Assembly (NCBI GenBank): GCA_016271365.2
Contig: CM057456.1
Span: 164,152,501-164,216,500 of the forward strand
Direction of reading: 5' to 3'
DNA from: Neoceratodus forsteri
Lineage: Eukaryota > Chordata > Ceratodontiformes > Ceratodontidae
Length of the DNA stretch: 64,000 bases
Positions 21,289 through 31,266 of this stretch are shown piece by piece. Every line of letters starts with the position of its first letter. Position 1 is the stretch's first letter. The translations under genes were made by a program, and so were the position numbers. The notes under the pieces are model-generated. The model did not search any database. It worked only from the letters and a program-made list of their open reading frames with translations, and was not told where the DNA came from.

Positions 21289-22316
21289 CTGTATAGCAGG
21301 TATTATTAGTGGCTGATATATTTAGTGTGTCAGCTATACTGGGACATTTTAGCGCCCGATATTTTTAGCGCTCTCTATGCCAGCAGTTACAGCAGTTCCC
21401 ATTCTTCTCCTATAGCCTAATTGCTTTACTAGTTACCAGTAGTAGCGGCTTACTCACACAGTGATAAGTACACACCCTTTCTTACACACCCTTCCCTTAC
21501 TCAGGTGTCAATATCTGTAACTACGTTTAGAGAGAATGTCGCTACTAAAGTGGATGCAATCCTCGCAAGTGAAAAGAAAATATCCAATTCAAGTCCCTAC
21601 TGTGTCCGGTGCAGGGTTGGCAGAGTGTACTGGCATTGACTTAAGTGTGGCAACGGCAGTCGCCAGACAGCTTTCTTCTGTTTCTCCTCCTCCTGCAAAA
21701 AGAAGCCACTCATCTTATGCGTCCTATACACCTGAGACCCGATTCAAGCTTGGTCAGTATGCTGTCAAACATGGGGTGATGGCCACAGTATGGCACTACC
21801 TCGCCACAACTGGAAAAACAATAAACGAAAACTCGATCAGGAACTTTAAGTCTGAGTATATGCGGCAGCGCATGAAAACAGCTTGACCAATGTAAGTACA
21901 ATCACCACCAAAGTAAAGTAATACAGTGCTGTAGTTAGGATACTACTGTAGTTAGGGATCGAACCTGAGTATTTTTTTTTTAACAGAGTACCAGTAAATG
22001 AAGATGTACCAGCTGAATGAAGCAGAGCTCAGCAGAGCTAAGAACAACGCACAGAAAGAGCTGCTACTTTGTTTTTTTTGGGGGGGTTACTTTTTTTAAG
22101 TGAGTTACAATGAATTAATAAAACGAATAAAATGAGTAAATAGAGAAATACAGAAATTCATGTTACTACTGTATATGTGATTTCTTTTGAGCTTCTGTTT
22201 GCTTCTGTGAAGTGATGTTCTGCGGATAATATTAGCAGGCATTTAAATTTAGCGTTTTTTTCCTTCCCACTAATAGCACTAAAATTTTCCGAGCACTAAT
22301 AATACCTACTATACAG
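21289..22316 (+). mobile_element. pogo/Tigger-like DNA transposon derivative, 1028 bp, TA target
   Basis: It is flanked by TA (21287-21288 and 22317-22318). The ends are inverted repeats: CTGTATAGCAGGTATTATTAG at the left and the inverse of CTGTATAGTAGGTATTATTAG at the right, continuing with AGCGCTA / TTTAGTG words. The inside holds one N-terminal transposase-like frame (21536-21886) and a non-coding remainder with T runs. The catalytic DDE part is missing, so this is an internal-deletion derivative. Excision in silico restores the L2-like reading frame. Confidence 0.8.
21536..21886 (+). CDS. N-terminal helix-turn-helix fragment of a pogo-like transposase
   Basis: 116 codons from ATG 21536 to TGA. 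A Lys/Ser/Pro-rich leader with basic K-R-S-H-S-S is followed by Y-T-P-E-T-R-F-K-L-G-Q-Y-A-V-K-H-G, then helix-turn-helix-like T-I-N-E-N-S-I-R-N-F-K-S-E-Y (residues about 62-112). The Y-T-P-E-x-R...G-x-Y-A...G pattern with a later N-E-S/N-S-x-R is characteristic of the DNA-binding N-terminus of pogo-group transposases in many animals. A GTAAGT donor-like word lies just after the stop (21892). It is uninterrupted, unlike its neighbours, so it may be young or short enough to escape damage. No nuclease follows. Confidence 0.55.
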   Translation: MSLLKWMQSSQVKRKYPIQVPTVSGAGLAECTGIDLSVATAVARQLSSVSPPPAKRSHSSYASYTPETRFKLGQYAVKHGVMATVWHYLATTGKTINENSIRNFKSEYMRQRMKTA

Positions 22317-23687
22317 TATATTAATAGCATTGACCCTGGCCTTCTTGCTGGAAATGTTCATCTCTTCACAGATGATGCAGTCCTTTACACAACCAACCCT
22401 TCTTTAGACCTTGCACACAAGGAGTTACAGCAGGACTTTTTCATGTTCCAGCATAACCTACTGAGCCTTAAGCTCTTGCTCAATGCAAAAAAAAACAAAA
22501 GCCATCTTCATCTCCCCACATCCCCCATTCAATTTAGGGACACCTGGTGTCCCCAAGATTATCATCCTCCTTGGTGAATCTCTGGAAATAGTCGATAAAT
22601 TCAAATACCTGGGAGTTTGGTTGGATAACAAGCTTAGTTTTAGTGTTCACCTCAGTGAACTATTAAAAAAAGTAAGACAGTGACTTGGCATATTCTATCA
22701 CAAAAGACGTCTTCTCACTCTTGAAGCTAGGAAGCAACTGGTCCAAACAACCTTTCTGCCCTTGCTTGACTACACAGACTTTCTATACAGTCACTGCCCC
22801 CAATATGCACTCCAAAAGCTTGATATATTCTACCATTGTGCCTTGAGATTCATACTTGACATGCCCTTGTGGACTTATCACTGCCTGCTTTATCAGGCAA
22901 TTGATTGGCCATCCCTCTCCACGAGGAGGCAAAGAAATGCCCTCATGTGGCTCTCAGGGTGCTCTCAAACAAACTCCTACCTTACATTGGTAACCTGTTT
23001 GAATGGTCAATTGGTACTTATGGCCTATAGAATTCCACCCTTGTCCTCCTCAACCTGCCGAGGATGAGGACATGCCTTGGCTCTACTATCATCAGCTCTT
23101 TCCTCCCATCACTCTGGAATAACACTCAGAAAGTACTTAACTGCTCCCTCCTTTCCAGTCCCCATGTATTCAGACAGCTGCTTTATCAGTGCCTGAATAT
23201 TGTGTGTGATTGCTTCAGGTAACCATGGACATATAGATGGAATTTACCCAGATCTAGGACCCCGTTGGCTACCTATTCCCCCTGTGGTGTGCTTCCTCTA
23301 ACCATAACTACCCTTCTCCCTGGCTCACTTTCCCCCCTCAGAAATTCTTCAGGAGGTCCATTCCATAGCAGGATTCCCCCCTCATGTGTTTGTCATCCTA
23401 CTGTCTCCATTGTCTCCTTCCCTTCCTCTCCTTTCTCCCTCCTACAACTTCCTCTCCTCTCCTTCCCACAGTAGTCCCCAAACATACCACAAGGGCCTGA
23501 CTGTGCACATATACAGTCAGTAATCAACAATGTCTAGACATTAGTTACAAATGTAATTTAAGAACTTTTCTGTTCTCTGTATGCTATGTTAAGGTTTGGC
23601 ATTGTTTATTGTAATGAATTTGTACTGTGTGTCCAGGACCAACTTGCAAATGAGCTTACTCAATGATGTAAATGCCTGGTTAAATAA

Positions 23688-23689
23688 AG

Positions 23690-23726
<37 letters not shown>
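23688..23726 (+). repeat. (TTGA)n microsatellite at the 3' end of the L2-like LINE
   Basis: About nine TTGA/GATT units immediately follow TAAATAAAGT, the end of copy C. Short tandem 3' tails are typical of L2-group LINEs and set the 3' boundary and orientation. Confidence 0.85.
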
Positions 23727-23728
<2 letters not shown>

Positions 23729-23730
23729 TC

Positions 23731-24280
23731 AGCCTACGCTTGGCAATTCAGCTCATATCAGCACCATGTGACCTTCAGTCCCATGGATCCTTGCAAACTT
23801 TGACTTAGAACCAACATTTGCAGGCGAAGTTCACAATTTCAGCACTTTCGATGTTCTCCTTTAAAACAAACTTTGACTTAAAGAACTTCACGGATTTAGT
23901 AAAATTTGTGAATTTCTCTACAAAGCTAAGTTTTCTAACGTTTCCCACCTCTGCGCATGAGTGCCATAGACACAAGTAATTTATAAGTCCTGCAGTTTCA
24001 CAAGTGGTAACAAACAGCAAATTTTGAGTTAGATCATTGCATGTTTGATTTGTACATCAGACTAGTTATTACTTCTTGTAAATCTTTTGTTTATTTAATG
24101 ATTTACCTGTTAAATTTTGATTACAGCTGCTGGGTTCAGTGCTTCACATGGCTATTGTGACACCAACATTGTGAATGCTGCTCTTTAGCTCAATATTCCA
24201 ATGTGATAAATCCAACTTTGCTGAAAAGTGGTTGTAATATTAATTTGGAGGCCCAATTCCAGGTAGAGACACAAGTCATA
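23731..24280. other. Unassigned non-coding stretch
   Basis: No motif-bearing frame. 23815-23935 has an imperfect inverted repeat around AACTTTGACTTA / AAAGCTAAGTTT. Otherwise plain AT-rich sequence. Confidence 0.3.
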
Positions 24281-24303
24281 ATATATATATATATATATAT
24301 ATG

Positions 24304-24690
24304 TTCATGTTACAGTGACAAAAGTATGGAAATGTGGTGTTACAGTTCCCAGCTCTAACACCCCATCCCAGCCCCCAACCAACCCTACCACCCCACCCCC
24401 ACCTTCTGTACACCAACAGGCATTGGGGTGTGTCTTGGGTCATCAACCCTAATGCTCACCCCATTCCATGTGTAAGGAAGCTGAGATAATACAGCACAGG
24501 AGAATGGGGTGAGTGTTAGGGCCAATGACCCCAAGACACACCCCAATGTTTGTTGATGTGTGGAGGGTGGGGGTGGTGGTAGGGTTGGTTGGGGGGGTGG
24601 GATAGAGTGTTATGGTTGGGAACCCTTGCACTATATTTCCAGATTTTTGTTGGTGTAATATGAACCTGAACTGATGTATTAACAGTTTTT
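24304..24690. repeat. Palindromic head 1
   Basis: The arms of about 180 bp are inverted copies. ACACCCCAATGTTTGTTG at 24537 pairs with CAACAGGCATTGGGGTGTG at 24414; GTGAGCATTAGGG/CCTAACACTCACC pair across the centre. The same family occurs at 29854-30915, 35622-35962, 36047-36410 and 40556-40858. Confidence 0.8.
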
Positions 24691-25019
24691 TTGCATTGAA
24701 TTTCCTTACTTTTAGTGAAAGTATCACCATAGCCATAGTTGTTTATGGGAGAAGAGTGCCTAGAGGGCCCTGCACTTCCATCTATCCATAAGTGTAGAGA
24801 CATTGTAATTAACCTTTATCTCCCTGTTGGACATGCTCCATGATTTTCCTTATTATAATGTGGGAGCGCAGGGTCCTTCAGACTATGTGTACCCATCCCT
24901 GCATAGATGCATAAGCAAATTATCACCATAGCCATATGATTACCCCAGGACATGTACCTGGTACAGAAAATGTTCAAATCTCCACCAAAACATAATTCTG
25001 CGCAACTGCGACCCATTCC

Positions 25020-25720
25020 GTTCCACAGGTGAGAAAACACATTTTGGCATGATTTGAAAAATTACAGCAGTGACATACATGAGGTGGAGTAATAAGAAGG
25101 CTATGTTGTAAATATAGGGTCAAAATATTGAAAATTTCTATACTTATGAGTGGGCATACTGAAATTGCAATGAATGGTCATAACGTTGTCATTTGTTCTT
25201 ATTTTGACCCCAAAATTTCAACATAGTCTTATCACCCCACCTCATAAACCTCGTAGGTGAAAATTTCTTAATCTGTGGCAAAATGCCATTTAGTGCCACA
25301 GATGCGGAAACACATTTCGGGCAGGATGTGAGAAATGATATCTGTACTGTTCATGAGGTGGTGTAAAATAATGGCTATGTTGAAAATTTGGAGTTAAAAT
25401 ATTAACAATTGCCAACATTTCACACGTGCATGGAACACTTTTAATGACCACACATAACTCAGGCATTTTTAGGTATTTTTGCATCAAATTTTCAAAATGG
25501 ATTTTTTTGGGACCCCACCTCATTAAAACTGGCACTATTGTTACTCAGTCCCAAAAGGTGATTTCATGCAACGACCATGAAATCACCCTATGGGTCAGAT
25601 TAATAAAACAACAGTGACAGTGTTCATGAGGTGAGGTCTCAAAAAGCCCATGTTTAAGATTTGGTGAAAAAATACCTTAAAATGGCTGAGATATTCCCAT
25701 AAGTTCAAAACATCTTTGAC
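25020..25720. repeat. Three tandem hairpin-forming units, period about 285 bp
   Basis: Units begin near 25025, 25308 and 25590. Each has GAAA-ACA-CATTT and CATGAGGTGG..TAA.AA.GCTATGTTGAAAAT, followed 100-170 bp later by the inverted counterpart (for example CCCAAAATTTCAACATAG and CACCCCACCTCAT at 25209-25248; CCCCACCTCATTAA at 25514-25527). Each unit can form a stem-loop. Confidence 0.6.
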
Positions 25721-25934
25721 AACCATTATACGGCACTCACCTTGATTCTTCAGTTCGTGGTTCAGCTTTGAAGAGTGCAGACATGTCCCGGTCAACAGAA
25801 GATGATGACTGATGATCTCCAGTGGTAAGTACAGTGCAAGGGGGGTGTGGGGCAGTTGTTGCTCAGTGGGAGGGTTGGGATTGGAGGGGGGCATGGGGGA
25901 GATAATGAGGGATCGTTTCCTTTTTTTTCAGAAT

Positions 25935-27330
25935 TTGTAAAAAAGGACGTCTGTTTTCTTGTTTGACAGGTACACATTAAGCAATATTTTAGGACACTGG
26001 GGGTGGGATCCCCAGTGTCTAACAGTACTTGGGGGGAATAGAACATAACTGAGGACTCTGTGAATGGGCTTCCCAGTGTCCCAGACTGGTGGCTGGGGGG
26101 TTAGTGTAAACAGGTGGATTGGGCACACTGCTGTTGGCAGAGCATTAAAAAAAAAAGACATCAGGGGACCTAAATGGGGGCCAAGGAATCCAATTATCCC
26201 ATCATTTTGGCAAAAAAATGGCCAGAAAAGGTTTCAGGTTTTAATGGGAGCCAATGTTTTTTTCCCTAAAGGTAGTGCCACAAACAGCAGTAGTTTTCAC
26301 AAAATAGTGCTGCAATTTCAGGCAGTTTTCACACAACAGTGCCATTAGTTGTGCAAAAACTACCATAAATTTGCTGTAGTTTCACAAAATTAGTGCTGCA
26401 AATTTATGACACTACCAAGGGTCGATGTAAAAAAACATATATGGCAAGTGGATGTATGGGGTGGTAGGTAATCAGTGGGAGGGTCGGGATGGGGAAGGGG
26501 AGATGTGGGAGATGACGAGAGACCGTTTAATTTTTTTCAGGATTTGGTGGACTGTTTTCTTGTTTGACAGGTACACATTAAGCAATACTTCGGGACACTG
26601 GGAGTGGGATCCCCAGTGTCCAACAGTACTGAGGGAGGTAGGACATAACTGGGGACACTGGGAATGGGCTCCACAGTGTGCCATACTGGCATGGGAGAGT
26701 TACTGCCAACAGGGGGATTGGGCACACCCTGTCGGCAGAGCATTAAAAAACAAAAATGTCAGGGGGACTGTTTTCTTTTTTTACAGGTACATTTTTAACA
26801 ATATTTTGGGACACTGGGGTTTGGCTCCCCCAGTGTCCAACAGTACTTGAGGGGTAGGATATAACTGAGGAAACTGGGAGTGGGCTCCCCAGTGTCCCTC
26901 ACTACTGGAGGGTCTAAATGCTGGCACGGGGATTGGGCACCCCAATGTCAGCAAAAACATATTTTGCTATCAAAACATGCCTCGGCCCCCTTGGAGGAAG
27001 GAAAAGAATAAAAGATCCTTTCATTCATTATGTAAACTCCAACAGGTGTTTACCTAAACGGGGGTCAAGGAATCTGATTATGCCATTATTTTGTCAAAAA
27101 ATGGCCAGGAAAGGTTTAACATTTAAACAGGGGCCGATGTTTTTTTTTTCTAAAAGCAGTGCCTCAAATTGTGGCAGTTTTCATGAAACAGTGCCACAAT
27201 TTGCAGCAGTTTTCATGTAACAATGCCATTTGTTGCACAAAAACTGCTGCAATTTGCAGTAGTTTCACAAAAGTAATGCTGCAAATTTGCAACACTACTA
27301 AGTGCCAACGTAAAAAAACATATTTCCATC
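25935..27330 (+). repeat. Tandemly duplicated segment with 'GGGACACTGGG' units
   Basis: CTGTTTTCTTGTTTGACAGGTACACATTAAGCAATA occurs at 25949 and 26551, with a diverged copy at 26768, each followed by GG(A/G)ACACTGGGxGTGGGATCCCCAGTGTC. A downstream block, GGCCAGRAAAGGTTT...CAGTGCCACAAxxxGCAGCAGTTTTCA, occurs at 26220-26350 and again at 27101-27240. The array is therefore two to three copies of a complex unit. Confidence 0.65.
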
Positions 27331-27999
27331 CAGTATTTAAACAAAAATTTTGTTAGAATCTTCTTCCTCGTCCCTCAAATAGGTAAACACAACTCTTGGT
27401 GTTTACCAAGGAGCTCTAAAGTTTGAATTATACTGTTTTTTCATGTCACAAACTGAAAACAAGATGGCAGAAGCTTGAAAGAACTTCCCCCATTTGCAAA
27501 ACAGAAAGCACTTTCACAAAAGAGAATTGGCACTTTTGCATGGGGCAGCTAATTTTTCCCAAAGGAAATAGTGGGAAACTTGATATTTTAATCATTTTTA
27601 ATGAATTAATATTTTTTCACCAAACCTTCAAAAGGGACATCTGTGATTCAGACCCCATATACCCTGAACGTTTCTGACCAAACCTCCAAGCAGTTTCGGA
27701 GAAACTGCGTGACAAAGGAATTGCCAAAAAGTGGTATTTTTCACATTTTTTGACATTCTGTGGCTCTGCTCTTGTGCATCCAACCAGAACAAAATTTGCC
27801 TGATCCAGAGAGCTATGGTACCAGACAGCACATGTAAAGTTTAAGGTGAATCGGTCAAAAGGTTGCAAAGTTATTAAAGTAGAAAAGTTTGGGTTTAACT
27901 TAGAAGTGACCATTGAACGATAACTATGGTGGCATTACAGTGCCAGTATAATATATATGTATATATATATATACATATATATATGTATGTATATAGTTG

Positions 28000-28700
28000 A
28001 AGCCACTTAATCAGGACATGGTTAATGGGGATGTTTGCTTAAAGGGGACGATCCTCTGGACACCAATTAAGTGGCCATGTTAATCAATGGGCCATTCACA
28101 CCTTTAAAGGGGACATGGCAAGCCTGCTTATGGGGACACTGTTTTCTGCAGTTTGCTCTTAAGTTCCCATTAACAGCACCTGTTAATCATCAGCTTAATG
28201 AAGGTGTTAACGATAATCCGGGTTGTCCAATTTGCCTGACACTTAGAATGTAGAAAGATCTATCATAGATCTCTGGATCTAGAAATTTTCATGTCGGTCG
28301 GATGTACAGTTGTGGAATCGTAGAGCACTCAAAAAGTGAAAAATCCCCAAAGTTGCGATTTCTTTGTTCACCCATAATGCAGTGAAGAATGCATTTGAGG
28401 GGGTTCAAATTGGGTTGTTTGCATGGGTGCACTGGTGTCTTTTGAAGATTTGGTGAAAAAATATTGCTCCGTTCAAAAGTTATTGCATTTTTCTGTCCCA
28501 TTATAGAATATGTGAAAATGTATATGTGCACTGTGAAAACAATCGAAATCACATTTTTTTTGGTCGAGCTTGCCAAAAATGTTGTCATGTTGCTGCCATC
28601 TTGTTTTCAGGTAGCAAGTGAGAAAGAACATTATAACTTAAAAAATACTGCACTTTTGAACACACCAACCACTGGATTTATCTAATCGGGACCAGAGGAA
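28000..28700. other. Unassigned; possible Tigger-like non-autonomous element
   Basis: It begins after (TA)n with GTTGAAGCCACTTAATCAGGACATGG and internal echoes TTAAGTGGCCATGTTAATCAATGGGC. A weak inverse (TTTATCTAATCGGGAC) lies at 28676-28691. The word style recalls Tigger/pogo ends, but the match is loose. No supported frame. Confidence 0.25.
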
Positions 28701-28904
28701 CATGCCCCTGGCATTAGTTTGTGGCCAGCTAGTCCAGAAATACATTTTTTTTTATTTTTTTCCATTTTTTGATGGCAACAACATTTTTTGTGTCATGAAA
28801 ACAATCACAAAAAACTTTGAATATGATTGCGATAACATTTTTTTGATCAGGATAACATTCCCATTATAGAGACAGGAGAATTTTGCTATGTGGTGTTTTT
28901 TTTT

Positions 28905-29260
28905 TTTTGTCACCTGATTGTGGCAAGGTGGATTGTACTATTGGCCTGAACTTTTCAGGGTTGGAAGCCCTAGTGCAACAGATGTGCCTTTCAGTGGTTT
29001 GGTGTGGAAAAATGCAAGAGGCCCATAGTTACACCATTCCAAACATTGGAAATTTCCCCATAGGATAACATTGCAGTGGTTGTTTTCTTTGTCCTTTCAT
29101 TGTAGCAACACTGATTGCGCTATTGGTTTGAACTTTTCAGGGTGGAAAGCCCTAGTTCCAAAGGTGTGCCTTTTGGTGGTTTGGTACAGAACCATTGAAG
29201 ACACCCATAGTTACAGAATTTTAAAGTTCTGACATTTTCCCATACGATAACATTGTGGCG
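28905..29260 (+). repeat. Two-copy tandem repeat, unit about 180 bp
   Basis: Copy 1 (28905-29075) and copy 2 (29090-29260) share ATTGxxCTATTGGxxTGAACTTTTCAGGGT, GGAAAGCCCTAGT, GTGCCTTT..GTGGTTTGGT and CCATAGTTACA, and end CCCATA.GATAACATTG. Confidence 0.75.
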
Positions 29261-29264
29261 CCCG

Positions 29265-30970
29265 TGACGTCTTTCGGAGGCCTGTATCTCGAAAACGGTT
29301 CGAGATATGGACTTTTCGTTGCTAAATTTCTTAGTCCTCCTTATAGGGGGATTAAATTAAGAAGTAGGTTGGAAAATCATGAAACCCATGACATTTGAAT
29401 TTTTTTTCTAGCTTGTGTGGTTCCTGAGTTATTTGCAAATTAGTGTTCAACTGCTCATTTTCATGGCTGTAAGCCCCTATTATGCCCTCAGACTTAGCAC
29501 TCACATTGCTTTTTGCTGCCAATATCTCAGAAATTATGCCAGATATGGATTCATTCAATTATGTCTCAAGCACTGCTCATTGTCATGATTACACCGACAC
29601 TTGAATTTTTTTCCCTAGCTGCTACGGATCCTGAGATATGGGCTCATTAGTGTTACAAGGGCTGCTTGCCTTATAAGGCTGCTGTATGGCTCCATACTTA
29701 TGTGTGAGTGGGAGCACAGGGCCCAAAGGCCGGCCCTAGTTCTATCTGACCATATCATTAAAGACGGGCAATTGGTGGGGCCTGAGGGCATGACATTCCA
29801 TTTACTGCTTACATTATACTTTTAGAAAAGAAAGGAAATTCTTGGCAAAACTTCATTAATTCATCAGTTAGGGTTGTTTCTACACCAACAAAAGTGTGGA
29901 AATTCCATGTTTGGGTTACCATCCCACCACCTCACCCCCACGCCCCTCCTCAAAACTCTAACTCCACATTCCCCCACCCCACCCCACCACACATGCACAC
30001 ATGCAAGACACATGCAACATTGTACAACACTGTACCATTCTGGCACATCTATAAGCACTATAATCACAACAGTGTACTACTTTCACATAACACAATGTAA
30101 TAGAAAAACAAATACAGTATAAGCAACTCTATACTGCTATCACAGTGTGATGACACATTACTGCTGCCATATCTTCCTAATACAATTACTCTTAGTCTGT
30201 ACACATTTTCAAAATATTGATTTATATGTGTCATATTCCAACAACTGGGTCACTGCAAGTATCGTCACTACCACATAGGCATGTGGTAGCAACACAGATA
30301 CACCTGACACATGCACAGTACTTTGGAGATAGTGCTCCGGTGGCAAACTACCACCAACACATGTTGTTATGCTGGTGCGCTACCTGGAAAAACTGGTTAA
30401 TAGTATCTTATGGTTACCGTTGCATGTTACAACTTTTGCTTTTACATCTTTCTTGTAAAATATGCTAAAAGACATTACTTTTATTACTACCACTGTTTGT
30501 TATTAGGACTCACTTACTGTATCACAAAACAAAATGCAAACATCCAATGACTGTTACTACTGTAGGCTCACAGAAACTGTCATTTCTAATACACTATTTG
30601 TGGATAACATCCACATGTCTGTGTAGCCCCATACCACTATAATGACTATAGAAGTCATAAACTTGGTGGACTGTGTCTTCTGGAATGTATACAGACTTGT
30701 CTGTCACTTCTATTAACTGATACTGCTTGCCCCTGTTTACTTGTCTTGTCTTGGCCCTTGCCTTGCTTGCATGTGTGTGTGTGTGGGGGGTGGGGGAGTG
30801 CTTGAGTTAGGGTTTTAAGGAGGGGGGCTTGGGGGTGGGATGGTGGGGTGGTAACCCTAATGTGGAATTTCCACACTTTTGTCAGTATGGAAACAACCCT
30901 AACTGATGCATTAACAAAGTTTTTGCAAAAAATACATACATATATATATACTGTATATATACATAGATAC
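29265..30970 (-). mobile_element. (TA)n-bordered repeat with palindromic head (copy 2, minus strand, long head)
   Basis: Reading leftwards from (TA)n at 30940-30965 there is a head (30915 to 29854) and then body sequence (29853 to about 29265) matching the plus-strand body at 36410-36720: GGCCCTGxGCTCCCACT, ACACATAA, CAGCAGC..TATA, CTTGTAACACTAAT and ATATCTCAG. The head is 1062 bp because about 800 bp of unrelated sequence lies between its two ~130-bp arms. Confidence 0.55.
29854..30915. repeat. Palindromic head 2, long variant
   Basis: Outer ends AATTCATCAGTTAGGGTTGTTTC (left) and the inverse AAACAACCCTAACTGATGCATT (right). Arms pair over about 130 bp (ACCAACAAAAGTGTGGAAATTCCA with TGGAATTTCCACACTTTTGTC; CCCACCACACATGC with GCATGTGTGTG). 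The internal 30020-30760 has no recognised frame. Confidence 0.75.
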
Positions 30971-31266
30971 ATAGACAGTGTCAGCAGATAAGGGCCTATG
31001 GCCCACCCAGTCTGCCCATTTGAGCTTGTAAGTTCAGTTTATGTTTTCCTAGAAGTCAGTTGCCCCTTACCCCTGACCTCCAGAATTCCTTTATGTCTAT
31101 CCCATGCATTCTTAAATCCTGTGATTGTTTCAGCCCCCACCACTTCCTCTGGCAGGATGTTCCACTTGACCACCACCTGTTCTGTGAAGAAATTCTTCCT
31201 CACGTTTCCTCTGAATCATCCTCCCTCCAACTTCATCCCATGCCCTCTAGTCCTGGAACATCTTTT

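Larger units (their letters stand above)
20392..23067 (+). pseudogene. L2-like LINE RT domain and C-terminus, split by an insertion
   Basis: Pieces run in several frames. 20640-20800 is the pre-RT region; 20800-21288 has RT fingers and domain A/B. Precise removal of 21289-22318 (element plus one TA) restores P-I-L-F-A-I-Y-I-N-S-I-D-P-G across the junction. Then comes F-T-D-D-A-V-L-Y, K-Y-L-G-V-W-L-D-N-K-L (about 22602-22634), and the C-terminal L-L-D-Y-T-D-F-L-Y and F-Y-H-C-A-L-R-F (22762-22850). Confidence 0.7.
19260..23730 (+). mobile_element. L2-like LINE (copy C), endonuclease to 3' end, split by a DNA transposon
   Basis: It contains the endonuclease (19295-20248), a linker to about 20640, RT from about 20640 to 21288, an inserted 1028-bp transposon (21289-22316), the rest of RT and C-terminal region (22317 to about 23060), and a 3' UTR ending TAAATAAAGTTTGATTGATTG. 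RT landmarks: [13 protein letters not shown] (20797), [14 protein letters not shown] (20858), F-L-D-R-S-K-A-F-D-T-V-D-H (about 21069), L-Q-G-S-I-L-G-P-I-L-F-A-I-Y, and F-T-D-D-A-V-L-Y (YADD altered to TDD, about 22365). Frameshifts make it inactive, but it is the best-preserved L2-like copy here. Confidence 0.8.
24281..27990 (+). mobile_element. (TA)n-bordered repeat with palindromic head (copy 1)
   Basis: It starts in (TA)n (24281-24302). Then comes a palindromic head (24304-24690) whose arms carry TTACAG-GACAAAAGTATGGAAAT and its inverse, with a centre of CTCACCCCATTCCATGTGTAA..AATGGGGTGAG. The body runs from 24691 to about 27950 (GCATTGAATTTCCTTACTTTTAGTGAAAGT at its start; TGGTTGCAAAGTTATTAAAGTAG near its end). 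It ends in (TA)n (27951-27985). The same order is found at 36005-37648. No coding capacity is visible. The body contains tandem hairpins and tandem duplications listed separately. It looks like a large non-autonomous element or nested assembly. Confidence 0.55.

Noticed and set aside
25020..25720. CRISPR-like array
   Set aside because: Units are long, diverged and hairpin-like, and the setting is a eukaryotic repeat; no short identical repeats with unique spacers.
28000..28700. Confident Tigger element
   Set aside because: The ends only loosely resemble each other and no transposase or clear TA duplication could be shown.
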